From Saprospiraceae bacterium (GTDB lineage: Bacteria; Bacteroidota; Bacteroidia; Chitinophagales; Saprospiraceae), in contig JADJVN010000023.1 in assembly GCA_016710585.1 (NCBI GenBank), positions 19,079 through 83,078 on the forward strand: DNA of 64,000 nucleotides. Direction: 5' to 3'. Numbering within the stretch: position 1 is the first letter of the stretch; each line of letters begins with the position of its first letter. Positions 24,852 through 34,005 of the stretch are shown here, in pieces. The notes under the pieces were generated by a model, which worked only from the letters and a program-made list of their open reading frames with translations, was not told the origin of the DNA and searched no databases. The position numbers were made by a program, and so were the translations under genes.

Positions 24852-26959
24852 TTGATTAAGGTAAATTCACCTGCTTTATCCAGTGTTTTTCCATCAATAA
24901 ATTTCACCCTTGCCAAATATACATAGACGCCAGTCATAGCTGCTTGTCCTCTAAATGTACCATCCCAACCTTGAGTGGAATCATATATATCCAAATTACT
25001 TCCTTGATATATTAACTCACCCCATCGATCAAATATTTTTAGTGATTCAATACTTTTTAAACTAGCTTTTCCAAAAAGCTTAAATATGTCATTTAATTTA
25101 TCACCATTAGCAGATATTACATTTGGTGCATAGACTTCATAATTTTTTCTCACTCGGATAAAAAGTGAATCTTCACCAAAGCAACCATTTGAGTTAGTTG
25201 CCCTAATCTTAAAGTAGCCATCATTATATGGAAGTACTTTTGTATCTGCACAGGTTTTACAAAAAATACTATCTCCTAGAAGCCAATTAAAAGCATAATT
25301 ATCTGGAGGCAATACTTGTGTACTCAAGTCAACAGATGTACCTAAATCAACTTCAATATCCAGGCCTACATCAGGAACGATCTCTAGTGGCTCCTCTATT
25401 GTTACAGAAATTTGGTTGAGGCAACCCTTTCTGTCTTGAATATAAATGGTATAATCACCAGGAGGTAAGTTTGTAAATACATTATTTGGCGTATAACTAA
25501 TTCCATCTAGACTAAAGGTATAATATGAGCTTCCATTTGCACCATCTTGATATGGATTCCCGGCAAGTCCACTGACTACGATTCTACCATCTTTATAACC
25601 AAAACAACTCACATCTACCAAGCTATCAACTTGCAATTGAAGATTTGGCAAGTCTTCACAACAAGGTTCTGCAAAGATTCTTCTTATTTCAGTAACCTGA
25701 CAGCCAAGATTGGTCTCTATAGTCAGGGTAACAAATTTCTCTCCAAATGAACTATAGCGCACACTGTGTGGTCCTTTAGAATTGGATGTTTGTGGGATTG
25801 CACCTTTTCCAAAATTCCAAGAATATTTCGTGATACCGCCTGTCTGAAAAAATGAAGAGTCTGTAACGATAAAATCTGTCTCACATCGCAATCCTGAAGG
25901 AGGATTTATAGAAAAATTTGCGTCAGGGCCTAAGAATTCTCCAGTACCTCCCCATTCAATAGAAAAGCCTGAACCCGAGTTTGTAAAGTTATTAATTATC
26001 ATGGTATAGGCCTTTCCTTGTACCATATCAATGTATTTACAAAAACCATCTTCCCCTCTATCACAGTTAAGATTTTCTTCAATATCAGTAGAAGTAAAAT
26101 TTAGTCCTGTGACATCACCACAAACCCAATTGTGTTGTTGACTCGTTGGATGTGTGGCATTGCAGCGCAAAAGCACTTTGTCATTACAATTTTTTATCCC
26201 ACTGGGCAATTCATACAAAGCCCAATCTATATCTTCCTCTGGCGTTACAGGCTTGATTGTAAAAGTTAATGATCCATTATTTTCAGCGACCCAAGTATAC
26301 CATGCTGATTGATCTTCTGAATTACCTTGCCCTTCGCCCAAGCATCCAATATTTGCTTCATCAGGCATCGCACCAGGACCAGATAATCTCTGTGTTACAA
26401 ATGGCGCCTTATCACATAGTATAGAACCAGTTCTGCAATCCTGACCTGGTTGAACAGGAGGATTATAATTATTGGCACATATCTGAAAAGTACCAGAGGC
26501 ACCATTGGATCCATCTACCCTGATCAGATAATCTTCTCCAATGATCAAGCTACCTTGAACCATGGTTACCGCTCCAGCAGTGCCATTATCAGATTTACAC
26601 TCTAATTCTGAAATTGAGCCTCCACAATATCCAGCATATAAAGCAACTTGAGGCGCTCTGAGCGTTCCACCAGATGGCAATCCTTGTCCACCATGATTGG
26701 ATCCAACTATTGCAATGGACACTTCCGTAAAAAATGCACGGAACTTAAACCAAACTTCTTTATTAGTCCCTATCCAACAAGTAGCTGCGCCATATCCAGA
26801 GGGTGTTGCCCCGACTGTTGTAAATTCTCCAATTCTGCTACAAAATTTTGTTATATCTGGCAAACTGATTGCTTTTACACAATCATCATTAATAGGTTGA
26901 GCATTAGCATAGCTTAGCAATCCTAAACAAAAAATTATGGTACGTACAAAATAATGCAT
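24848..26959 (-). CDS. Large T9SS type B cargo protein with PKD domain (gliding-motility-type C-terminus)
   Basis: Start set at ATG 26959 (MHYFVRTIIFCLGLLSYANAQ), a clear signal peptide; the frame extends 12 codons upstream. The 703-residue protein has two Cys-rich beta domains (about 22-155 and 165-345) of a type seen in secreted Bacteroidota proteins (GQDCRTGSILCDKAPF, SAWYTWVAENNGSLTF), a PKD domain (about 360-435, TKYSWNFGKGAIP), a SprB-type repeat (about 440-515, VSCFGYKDGRIVVSGLAG), and the C-terminal gliding-associated type B domain (about 615-703, YAPNVISANGDKLNDIFKLF, IFDRWGELIYQ, WDGTFRGQ, GVYVYLARV). It probably acts at the cell surface and may rely on a PorP/SprF protein. Confidence 0.92.
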   Translation of the reverse strand: MHYFVRTIIFCLGLLSYANAQPINDDCVKAISLPDITKFCSRIGEFTTVGATPSGYGAATCWIGTNKEVWFKFRAFFTEVSIAIVGSNHGGQGLPSGGTLRAPQVALYAGYCGGSISELECKSDNGTAGAVTMVQGSLIIGEDYLIRVDGSNGASGTFQICANNYNPPVQPGQDCRTGSILCDKAPFVTQRLSGPGAMPDEANIGCLGEGQGNSEDQSAWYTWVAENNGSLTFTIKPVTPEEDIDWALYELPSGIKNCNDKVLLRCNATHPTSQQHNWVCGDVTGLNFTSTDIEENLNCDRGEDGFCKYIDMVQGKAYTMIINNFTNSGSGFSIEWGGTGEFLGPDANFSINPPSGLRCETDFIVTDSSFFQTGGITKYSWNFGKGAIPQTSNSKGPHSVRYSSFGEKFVTLTIETNLGCQVTEIRRIFAEPCCEDLPNLQLQVDSLVDVSCFGYKDGRIVVSGLAGNPYQDGANGSSYYTFSLDGISYTPNNVFTNLPPGDYTIYIQDRKGCLNQISVTIEEPLEIVPDVGLDIEVDLGTSVDLSTQVLPPDNYAFNWLLGDSIFCKTCADTKVLPYNDGYFKIRATNSNGCFGEDSLFIRVRKNYEVYAPNVISANGDKLNDIFKLFGKASLKSIESLKIFDRWGELIYQGSNLDIYDSTQGWDGTFRGQAAMTGVYVYLARVKFIDGKTLDKAGEFTLIK

Positions 26960-27192
26960 AACGTTAGCTTTCTTACATAATGACGCACAAACCATGATAT
27001 TTGTGTTGTTTATGTCTAAAATAATGCATAAAATTACGTTAAAACTATGGTTTTCTATATAAAATTAATTTTTAAGGCAAAAAATTCAGCTCAGCAGCCA
27101 CTTATATCAGATCCAGATTTATTATTTAAAATTAAAATCTAGCTATCTGGCCATCATTTTATATAAATTGCCAGAAATACTGGCTTTTGCCA

Positions 27193-27200
27193 TACCTTTG
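27193..27200 (+). promoter_or_regulatory. Putative -7 box (TACCTTTG) for pssA
   Basis: TACCTTTG ends 7 bases before ATG 27208, with TTG at 27168-27170 as a loose -33 candidate (22-base spacing). If used, the mRNA would have almost no leader. Confidence 0.42.
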
Positions 27201-27207
27201 TACAGTT

Positions 27208-27882
27208 ATGTTTTCAATAGCCAACTGTCTAACAGCGAGTAATTTAATTTTTGGTTGCCTTGGAATCGTGTATCTATTCCAAACTGATTATCAGATGACC
27301 ATTATCTTTTCATTTCTTGCAGCTTTTGCAGATTTATTGGATGGATTTGTAGCCAGACTATTGAATCAGCAAAGTGAACTGGGTAAAGAGCTTGATTCTC
27401 TTGCAGACATTGTTTCTTTTGGAGTACTTCCCGCCTGTATTGCTCACAAAATGATACTTCATTTTAATTTACATTTTGGGATATCATTGATTGCATTTTT
27501 ATTGGCAGTAATGGCAGCTTTTAGATTGGCGAGATATAATATCAATGCAAAAGACATTCCTTCGCCTTATTTTGAAGGAGTGCCAGTACCTATGATGGGA
27601 ATTTTTTTTACTGGCTTAGCTTATAACTTTAATGATATCAATTTTTCTCCATATTTAAAAATTTTTATTTTACCCTTAGTTCTTATTTTTTCTGTTTTGA
27701 TGATAAGCAAACTGAGCATTATAAAATTATTCCTCAATGGTGAATGGATTAAAAAAAATGCAACATTGGTTATACTTATTTTGGCATGCATGGGTCTATA
27801 TCCATTCATTGGATTAATGTGTATCAGTGCAGCAGTTTTAGTCTGGATAATATATAGTTTATTAATACAAAGCAAAATATAA
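27208..27882 (+). CDS. pssA: CDP-diacylglycerol-serine O-phosphatidyltransferase
   Basis: Start chosen at ATG 27208 (MFSIANCLTASNLIFGCLG), the usual family beginning; the frame opens 7 codons earlier inside the promoter box region. The 224-residue membrane protein carries the CDP-alcohol phosphotransferase motif DG(x2)AR(x8)G(x3)D(x3)D as DGFVARLLNQQSELGKELD followed by SLAD (about 46-68), and six hydrophobic helices. It makes phosphatidylserine from CDP-diacylglycerol and serine in the inner membrane, the first step to phosphatidylethanolamine. purS follows after 6 bases, so pssA, purS and rsmI form a probable operon. Confidence 0.95.
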   Translation: MFSIANCLTASNLIFGCLGIVYLFQTDYQMTIIFSFLAAFADLLDGFVARLLNQQSELGKELDSLADIVSFGVLPACIAHKMILHFNLHFGISLIAFLLAVMAAFRLARYNINAKDIPSPYFEGVPVPMMGIFFTGLAYNFNDINFSPYLKIFILPLVLIFSVLMISKLSIIKLFLNGEWIKKNATLVILILACMGLYPFIGLMCISAAVLVWIIYSLLIQSKI

Positions 27883-27888
27883 AATACA

Positions 27889-28140
27889 ATGAAATTTTTA
27901 GCAAAAATTAATGTCATGCCACACAAAGAACTTTTGGATCCACAAGGAAAGGCTGTGACAAAAAATATTCATGAATTAGATATTCAAGGAGTAGAAGATA
28001 TCAGAATAGGAAAACACATTGAGATGACGCTACATGCAGATTCTGAACAGGAAGCAAATGATAAAATAAAAAAGTCATGTGAAAAATTGCTTACCAATAG
28101 AATCACTGAGACTTATACTTTTGCAATTCAAGAACTTTAA
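27889..28140 (+). CDS. purS: Phosphoribosylformylglycinamidine synthase subunit PurS
   Basis: An 83-residue protein matching PurS: KFLAKINVMPHKELLDPQGKA at the start, IQGVEDIRIGKHIEM in the middle, and the helical NDKIKKSCEKLLTN. PurS assembles with PurL and PurQ in the small-subunit type of FGAM synthase (purine synthesis step 4). Neither purL nor purQ is nearby; instead the gene lies between pssA (6 bases upstream) and rsmI (5 bases downstream). Family assignment is firm; the partner genes must lie elsewhere, or the protein may be a leftover if the genome uses the large fused PurL. Confidence 0.9.
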   Translation: MKFLAKINVMPHKELLDPQGKAVTKNIHELDIQGVEDIRIGKHIEMTLHADSEQEANDKIKKSCEKLLTNRITETYTFAIQEL

Positions 28141-28145
28141 TACTC

Positions 28146-28817
28146 ATGCTATATTTGGTGCCAACACCCATAGGTAATCTATCAGATATTACCGCTAGAG
28201 CGCTACAGACTTTAAAAGATGTAGACCTCATTCTAGCAGAGGATACCAGGAATAGTAAACCGATGCTTAAGCATTTTGGCATTGAAAAAAACATTCAATC
28301 ATTTCACTCCAATAATGAGCATCAAGCAACGAATGGCATTATTGAAAAACTGAAGCAAGGATTTAACATTGCCTATATCACTGATGCTGGTACACCTGGA
28401 ATTTCAGATCCCGCTTATTTATTAGTCCATGCTTGTAGAGCTGAAAAAATAGATGTCATCGCATTGCCTGGCGCGACGGCATTTGTCCCTGCACTTGTTG
28501 CTTCGGGGCTACCTACTGAGAAATTTTTCTTTCAAGGTTTCCTTCCCCTAAAAAAAGGTAGAAAAACGCAACTTGAATTTTTAGCTGAGCTTCCCTGTAC
28601 TGTTGTCATTTACGAATCACCGCATCGATTATTGAAATTTTTATCAGAATGTGTACAACATTTTGGAGGAGATAGACCCTGTAGTGCTGTAAAAGAAATA
28701 AGCAAAATTTATGAGAAGCATTATCGTAACAGTCTAACAGAAGTCTTTGAAGAACTCAGTGCCCTGCCAAAGATACAAGGAGAATGGGTCCTCGTTATTG
28801 ATGGAAAAAAGAAATGA
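28146..28817 (+). CDS. rsmI: 16S rRNA (cytidine-1402 2'-O)-methyltransferase
   Basis: A 223-residue SAM-dependent methyltransferase of the tetrapyrrole-methylase fold. Visible signatures: LVPTPIGNLSDITARAL at the start, AEDTRNSKPMLKHF, ITDAGTPGISDPAYLLV (about 81-97) and LPGATAFVPALVASGLP (about 112-128), then KGRKTQLEFL and VIYESPHRL. RsmI 2'-O-methylates C1402 in the decoding centre of 16S rRNA. It lies 5 bases after purS in a tight pssA-purS-rsmI run. Length is slightly short of the E. coli enzyme because the C-terminal helical domain is absent, as often in Bacteroidota. Confidence 0.95.
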   Translation: MLYLVPTPIGNLSDITARALQTLKDVDLILAEDTRNSKPMLKHFGIEKNIQSFHSNNEHQATNGIIEKLKQGFNIAYITDAGTPGISDPAYLLVHACRAEKIDVIALPGATAFVPALVASGLPTEKFFFQGFLPLKKGRKTQLEFLAELPCTVVIYESPHRLLKFLSECVQHFGGDRPCSAVKEISKIYEKHYRNSLTEVFEELSALPKIQGEWVLVIDGKKK

Positions 28818-28913
28818 TAGGGAAATAGACCACTAGGCTTATAAGAACCAAGATTGGTTCATCAACTGATGGATTAGAATGCGAATTAAATTATTAGAAA
28901 AACTTGTATCAGC

Positions 28914-29189
28914 TTATTGAGCCTGTACTGGATTAGGGATATCAGTTGGATCAACTGCACCACCGCCAGTCATGATTGCTGTAAGAATGCATAATATGAA
29001 TAAAGTAGCGGCTAAGTACCAAGTCAATTTTTCAACAAAGTCAGCAGATTTTGCAGCACCAAACATTTGATTTGCACTTGCGCCAAAAGTAGCATCAATT
29101 CCACCACCTTTAGGATTTTGTATCAAAACAGATGCGATCAATAATACGCAGGTAATTGCTATAAGAATTGTGATTAAAGTCAAAACCAT
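28914..29189 (-). CDS. secG: Preprotein translocase subunit SecG
   Basis: A 91-residue protein with two membrane helices (about 3-22 and 50-72) joined by the SecG loop with VLIQNPKGGGIDATFGASANQMFG, and a short polar tail. SecG assists SecYE in protein export across the inner membrane. The ATG lies 5 bases after the stop of the 325-residue TPR-like gene, so the two share a transcript. The Gly-rich loop and length match Bacteroidota SecG. Confidence 0.95.
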   Translation of the reverse strand: MVLTLITILIAITCVLLIASVLIQNPKGGGIDATFGASANQMFGAAKSADFVEKLTWYLAATLFILCILTAIMTGGGAVDPTDIPNPVQAQ

Positions 29190-29194
29190 GATAC

Positions 29195-30172
29195 TTATTT
29201 TTTTAAGTTTTCTATAAGGGCTGCAAATATACTATGTTTTTCTGGATATTTCAAGGATAATTTTCTGTACATTTCTGCAGCTTTTTCTTTAAACCCTTGA
29301 CTTACATATAGTTCTGCCAATGTTTCAGATATCACTTCTTCGCCTAAAATATTGCTGGATTCAATCACTAGGCGAATATCATCCTTAGGTTTTTTATCAG
29401 TTTTTTTCTTTTCTACAGGTGCAATTTCAGCACTAATGGTGGGTTTTGCTTGTTGGATTCCTGTAAGTCCACTAGCTTTTAGCTCCAATAACCAATGGTA
29501 AAAATCAGGATTTTCGTTTGAACTTTTTATGTTTTTCATTGGTGTTTGACTTTCAGTACTTTGCTCATCTACGAGTGGAATATCTATCTCAAGTTCCTCA
29601 GAATCAGAATTGTGTGAAAATGATTGAGAATTTTCTTCAAGATTAATTATGATATCTTCCTCCTTTTCTGAATGGATGATTTGAGTATTTGATATCTCAG
29701 TTGTATCATCGCATGATTCTGTGGTTTCTGGGTTTTGGACATTTTTTTTATCAGCCAGATCGTTATCTATTTCATGAGGGATGTTATCAGCCTTCTCAGT
29801 TATAATGATAGGATCCATATTTGGAACGATATCAAATCTGAAGTTTGGGTCTATAATTTCAGTAAAGGATTCTAATGTATCTGTACTGCTTGATTTGATC
29901 TCTTCAGGAAATTCTTCAATATTCTCTACAAATGAACTAGTAACATGCTGACTATCAGGAATTTCAATTGACTCTTGAATTGATTTTGTTTTTTTCCAAT
30001 ATTGCCAAAATCTGGATTGATAGAAGGGGATATCAGGGAGTCTGAGTTTAACATTATTGCTAATGTATTCATCATTGGATTTCAGCCAATAGCCAACATT
30101 GAGGGGTTGTGAAAACCGCTCAATAGATTCATCAGAATTGTGTATATTGCCTTGATAATCTTGGACTGACAT
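29195..30172 (-). CDS. Acidic protein with C-terminal TPR-like helices, upstream of secG
   Basis: A 325-residue soluble protein without a signal peptide. Residues about 60-245 are long, acidic and low-complexity (Glu/Asp/Ser/Thr/Asn-rich), probably disordered; a Lys-rich stretch (VEKKKTDKKPKDD) precedes the C-terminal helices (about 275-325) with SETLAELYVSQGFKEKAAEMYRKLSLKYPEK, a single TPR-like unit. I know similar proteins sit before secG in Bacteroidota, but their function is not established to my knowledge. A TAAGTTTG box ends 5 bases before its start, suggesting a nearly leaderless mRNA. Confidence 0.75.
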   Translation of the reverse strand: MSVQDYQGNIHNSDESIERFSQPLNVGYWLKSNDEYISNNVKLRLPDIPFYQSRFWQYWKKTKSIQESIEIPDSQHVTSSFVENIEEFPEEIKSSSTDTLESFTEIIDPNFRFDIVPNMDPIIITEKADNIPHEIDNDLADKKNVQNPETTESCDDTTEISNTQIIHSEKEEDIIINLEENSQSFSHNSDSEELEIDIPLVDEQSTESQTPMKNIKSSNENPDFYHWLLELKASGLTGIQQAKPTISAEIAPVEKKKTDKKPKDDIRLVIESSNILGEEVISETLAELYVSQGFKEKAAEMYRKLSLKYPEKHSIFAALIENLKK

Positions 30173-30177
30173 GACTG

Positions 30178-30185
30178 CAAACTTA
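30178..30185 (-). promoter_or_regulatory. Putative -7 box (TAAGTTTG) for the TPR-like/secG unit
   Basis: Minus-strand TAAGTTTG ends 5 bases before ATG 30172; TTTG at 30201-30204 is 15 bases further upstream, a short spacing for a -33 element. It faces the divergent box at 30238-30245. Confidence 0.45.
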
Positions 30186-30237
30186 TAAAAAAACTGGCAG
30201 CAAAAGCAGCGTTTTAGTTTAATTTAGATTTATTGAT

Positions 30238-30245
30238 TAAATTTG
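30238..30245 (+). promoter_or_regulatory. Putative -7 box (TAAATTTG) heading the sigma-factor operon
   Basis: TAAATTTG ends 18 bases before ATG 30264, with TTTAG at 30213-30217 about 20 bases upstream as a -33-like element. The last three bases (30243-30245) mimic a TTG start codon; transcription would begin after it, so the gene must start at ATG 30264. Confidence 0.5.
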
Positions 30246-30263
30246 AGTATTAAGTGCGTCAAA

Positions 30264-32009
30264 ATGAGATTTAAAATTATTATTGGATTAATGTTTTTTG
30301 TACTGATTTCATGTCGAAAGGATCAGTTTGATCAATCTGTCGTGGATAAAGAAGTGCCAAAAACAGGTATTTCAAAGTTGAAGAGAATTTATGGAACTGT
30401 TTATGATGAAAATGGAAATACTTTAAGTGGAATAAAATTGAACTTTAGGGGAAAAGACCATTTAGCTGACAAAAATGGTTATTTTGATTTTGAAGATTAT
30501 GTATCAGTTGATAGAGATATTATTCATGTTCAAGATGATAGCTATTATAGTTCCTACTTAAATGTCAATTCTAATATTGAGGGAGACATCGTTTTAGAAT
30601 TCAGTTTATCATCGAAATATGTTGGTACAAGATTCAATACAGCTACAAGAAAAATAATCACTGTTGAAGATGGGATTTCAATGCAATTTTATAATGACAA
30701 TTTTTTAAATAATGATTTATCGCCATACCAAGGAGACATTATATTTTATTACCAAGTGAAACCAGATTACAATTATAAATATTTTCAATACCCTAATGAT
30801 AGATTGGCAAGAATTGGTGATCGAGAGTATATTCTAGATGACTATATGGTTTTTACCATTGACGCCCAAAGTGCGAAAAAAAACAATTTATTATTTAAGG
30901 AACCAATAAACCTTGAAATTCCAATGAATTATAATGGAAAGGATAGCATTTATTTATGGAAGCTAGATGTAAATTCTGGATATTGGAATAAAGTAGCTGC
31001 AACTAAAGTTAACTCCAATTCATTGCAGGTTCCTGTCCAATCAAATGGAATTTATACTGTTTCTCCAGCGATAGAATTCATCAATATACGAGGTCGATTT
31101 ACAGGAATCAATAAGTTAGAATTTTTGGATTATGAATTTCAATCTCAAAATTTTGGTAGCATTAATTCATTGATATCAGATGCAGGTTCTTGGGAAGTTA
31201 AATTACCAAAGGATAAATTGTTTAGATCGATTTTATTTAGCAGTGAAAATGTAGTATTATACCAAACGAAAGAGCAGCTTTATAATCAAATCCAAAATCA
31301 AGTAAATGTTGATTTAGTTAATGAAAAATGTATCTCATTGAGTTTTGATGTAACACCTTGTGGGTTATTACAGAATCAATTGAGTAATCATATCATTGTA
31401 AGAGAAAAGGGATCTATTGCGGATTTTTTATATCTAAGTGAAAATAGGAAAATCAATTCGAAGACGATTAAACAAAATGGGGCTAATGAATTCAAAGTCT
31501 ATGACATGAGCCTTGATGATCAAAATGTATATCGAAATAAGCCAAGTGTTTTTACAAACTCAGAGTTAATACAAACTCAAAGAATAGAAGTATGCCATGA
31601 TAAATCAGGAATTGCTGAATTGAAATTGAAGCATAAAAAAACAGGGGCTACATTTTCTCATTTTTTCCCCAATACAACAATTCTTGTCGATACAATAAAG
31701 GGAAGTAATTCGGTTGAAATCAATTTTGAATTTATTGATAGTTATTCGCTAGGAAATGAAATCGTTTATTCAGGAACAATAAACATTATCAATAATATTA
31801 TCCACATGAATCCTGAGATACGTAAGTCCATCAATGGAAATCCAGACTATAAGTTTGATTTCCTTTTTAATACAAAGACTTCTGCTTACTTAAATAGTTC
31901 AAATAATTTGTTGAATCAAGTTATAATCAATGTGAAAAATATAGAAATAATAGATAATGAAAATAATGAATATACGGCAACACTTTCTGGATACTTTTTT
32001 ATAAATTAG
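30264..32009 (+). CDS. Lipoprotein with carboxypeptidase-regulatory-like domain, first gene of a sigma-factor operon
   Basis: Start at ATG 30264 (MRFKIIIGLMFFVLISC); an apparent TTG start 7 codons earlier lies in the promoter box. The 581-residue protein has lipobox VLISC (Cys17) and a carboxypeptidase-regulatory-like sandwich (about 40-105: RIYGTVYDENGNTLSGIKL, ADKNGYFDFED). The rest is beta-rich with phrases like FKEPINLEIPMNYNGKDSIYLWKLD and SNGIYTVSPAIEF that I have seen in Bacteroidota surface lipoproteins of unknown role. It is followed after 14 bases by the sigma factor. Being co-transcribed with a trans-envelope regulator, it may be the surface sensor or the regulon's own product. Confidence 0.78.
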   Translation: MRFKIIIGLMFFVLISCRKDQFDQSVVDKEVPKTGISKLKRIYGTVYDENGNTLSGIKLNFRGKDHLADKNGYFDFEDYVSVDRDIIHVQDDSYYSSYLNVNSNIEGDIVLEFSLSSKYVGTRFNTATRKIITVEDGISMQFYNDNFLNNDLSPYQGDIIFYYQVKPDYNYKYFQYPNDRLARIGDREYILDDYMVFTIDAQSAKKNNLLFKEPINLEIPMNYNGKDSIYLWKLDVNSGYWNKVAATKVNSNSLQVPVQSNGIYTVSPAIEFINIRGRFTGINKLEFLDYEFQSQNFGSINSLISDAGSWEVKLPKDKLFRSILFSSENVVLYQTKEQLYNQIQNQVNVDLVNEKCISLSFDVTPCGLLQNQLSNHIIVREKGSIADFLYLSENRKINSKTIKQNGANEFKVYDMSLDDQNVYRNKPSVFTNSELIQTQRIEVCHDKSGIAELKLKHKKTGATFSHFFPNTTILVDTIKGSNSVEINFEFIDSYSLGNEIVYSGTINIINNIIHMNPEIRKSINGNPDYKFDFLFNTKTSAYLNSSNNLLNQVIINVKNIEIIDNENNEYTATLSGYFFIN

Positions 32010-32023
32010 TCAGTATGTAAAAG

Positions 32024-32521
32024 ATGTCGAAATTTGATGCTGAATTGTTTGAAAGATATGTGCATAAAGTATATGCTTTGTGTAGAAAATATACAACAGA
32101 TATTTCTACAGCAAAGGACTATATGCAAGAATGCTTTCTTCATATTCACGATCACTTTCACAAATATGATGAAGAAAAGGGATCCCTCGATGGTTGGATA
32201 TTCAGAGTGAGTACCAATGTAATTTTAAAGGAAATTAAAAAGGCTAAAAAAATGAGTTTCGATTTCCTTAGTGATAATCATTCAGAGATCTATGAAGATA
32301 CTGAAAATGAAAATATTGATCCAAGAGAATTGACAACAGCTCTTGATCAATTGCCACAAGGTTATAGACAAGTGATTACAATGTATGTGCTGGAGAATAA
32401 ATCTCATAAAGAAATAGCACAGGCATTGAATATCACAGAGTCAAGTTCTCGATCTCAATTGACGAGAGCAAAAATTTATTTAAAAAAGCTAATCAATAAA
32501 TCAGAATATGGAAGAATATAA
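32024..32521 (+). CDS. ECF RNA polymerase sigma factor paired with a trans-envelope protein
   Basis: A 165-residue ECF sigma factor: region 2 (about 8-75: FERYVHKVYALCRKY, AKDYMQECFLHIHDHFHKYD, SLDGWIFRVSTNVILKEIKK) and region 4 (about 108-155: LDQLPQGYRQVITMYVLENKSHKEI, SSSRSQLTRAKIYLKKLI). The last 14 bases overlap the start of the next gene, so sigma factor and downstream regulator are translationally coupled, the classic arrangement of an ECF sigma with its anti-sigma factor. It would redirect RNA polymerase when the partner releases it. Confidence 0.93.
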   Translation: MSKFDAELFERYVHKVYALCRKYTTDISTAKDYMQECFLHIHDHFHKYDEEKGSLDGWIFRVSTNVILKEIKKAKKMSFDFLSDNHSEIYEDTENENIDPRELTTALDQLPQGYRQVITMYVLENKSHKEIAQALNITESSSRSQLTRAKIYLKKLINKSEYGRI

Positions 32522-33929
32522 TGCAATAGATTGGGGGAATATTGAAGAAGTCATGCAAGAAATTCGTGTTCAAGATGAATGGCAGATTCTCCAGAATAAA
32601 TTGCGAAAGCGCAAGAAAAAAAGAATCATAATTTATTTTCTTTGGACAGTTTTAATTGGTAGCATTGGCTTAAGTTATTTTTTTAATAAGGTTAAAAAAA
32701 TTGATAGTGAACAAATAGAATGCGCGTTCTCAAAAGCTTTTGCAAATCAAGAATTAGACATTCATTCAAGTGATAAGTACAAAAAAAATGAGAACAAATA
32801 CAATATAGGTAAAATTGGAAGTAGCAATATTAACGCCTCTGAAAAAAGCAATAATTTAAACAATCAAAGTTCAAATGATGGCAAGAATAATATCACAAGG
32901 AATCCTAATAAGTTCATTGCAAACAGAATTAGTGAGGTTGAAATTAAATCTGAAAATCTTAATTCTATTAGCAATGTAAGATTAAATACGATTGTGGAAC
33001 CAAACATTAAGAGTAATAACATTTTTGAACCAAATGAAATTCTTGCGAGCCTTCCAGTTCAAAATTCTGATGGCAGAGAATTGAATTCATTAAATAGAAT
33101 AATTGAACAGTTTAATGGTATGCCAGTTCACAATATCTCTAGCTTGAATATTCCAGAAAAACAACATGACTTGCCCTTGTTAGTTGATCGAAATAATTTG
33201 AATAGAAAAAGCAGCCCTTTTATAAGTCATGCAGCATTGGTTTTCTCTTATGCATTGGCCCATCAGAAATATAGTTCAAAAAGTTCAGAATCGAAATTAA
33301 TTGTAGAGAGACGGATGAAAATAGAAAGCCCAAAAGAGCAATTGATAGCTGGGCTAGTTTTTGAGAAAAATTTGAAGAATAGTTTTAAGTTGACAACTGG
33401 AATTATTGCAGAGAGGCAGGTCACAAGTGTCAACGAGCAACTCAAATTCACTAGTGTAGAAAAGTTGGATGATTTTCCATCTGAAATTCTTATAGATAGG
33501 AATGGCAATCAGGAGATTGTTAAATCCAGTAAAGACATTGTGGTAAATAATCAGAGTAATGCATTATTTTATAATTATTATTATACCATATCAGTTCCAG
33601 TTGGAATAAAGAAAGAGCTCTATATGTCATCAAGAATTCAGACAGGAATAGCCACATCATTAGGATTAAATGTTTTTAGAAATTTTTCAGGATATTTGCT
33701 TGACCCATCAAGAGAGGAAAATTATATCAAGGCTAAGCGCAATGAGTTTCTAAAAAGTATTTTTAATGATCTCAATCTGTCGATTTACGGCAAGTATAAA
33801 TTAGCTCATGGTGGATCTATTGGAGTAAATGCATTTTATTCTTTAGGATTGAATTCGTGGGAATTATATAATGGAGTGTCAGAATCATTCAATCATTATG
33901 GCATTGGATTGAGTTATTATTTTAAATAA
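32508..33929 (+). CDS. Putative dual membrane-spanning anti-sigma factor (Dma-like)
   Basis: A 473-residue protein with four visible parts: a short charged cytoplasmic segment (1-38, ending with the basic cluster KLRKRKKKR), one membrane helix (about 40-60, IIIYFLWTVLIGSIGLSYFF), a long Asn/Ser/Glu-rich linker (about 61-235), and a C-terminal beta-barrel-like region (about 236-473) with alternating strands (LVFSYALAHQKYSS, FKLTTGIIAERQVTS, YYYTISVPVGIKKEL) closing HYGIGLSYYFK. This is the architecture of the Dma anti-sigma factors reported in Bacteroides thetaiotaomicron. Overlap with the sigma gene supports it. The barrel and sigma binding are inferred, not proven. Confidence 0.78.
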   Translation: MEEYNAIDWGNIEEVMQEIRVQDEWQILQNKLRKRKKKRIIIYFLWTVLIGSIGLSYFFNKVKKIDSEQIECAFSKAFANQELDIHSSDKYKKNENKYNIGKIGSSNINASEKSNNLNNQSSNDGKNNITRNPNKFIANRISEVEIKSENLNSISNVRLNTIVEPNIKSNNIFEPNEILASLPVQNSDGRELNSLNRIIEQFNGMPVHNISSLNIPEKQHDLPLLVDRNNLNRKSSPFISHAALVFSYALAHQKYSSKSSESKLIVERRMKIESPKEQLIAGLVFEKNLKNSFKLTTGIIAERQVTSVNEQLKFTSVEKLDDFPSEILIDRNGNQEIVKSSKDIVVNNQSNALFYNYYYTISVPVGIKKELYMSSRIQTGIATSLGLNVFRNFSGYLLDPSREENYIKAKRNEFLKSIFNDLNLSIYGKYKLAHGGSIGVNAFYSLGLNSWELYNGVSESFNHYGIGLSYYFK

Positions 33930-34005
33930 GGCATGCAGCGTTTGGATGCATTATTTCATTGTTTTATAAAGATCATGATATTGTAATAATGCTAAATTTT
34001 TTGAA

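Noticed and set aside
28845..28860. GAACCA/TGGTTC hairpin between rsmI and secG as terminator
   Set aside because: Short stem with almost no loop and no T run on either strand.
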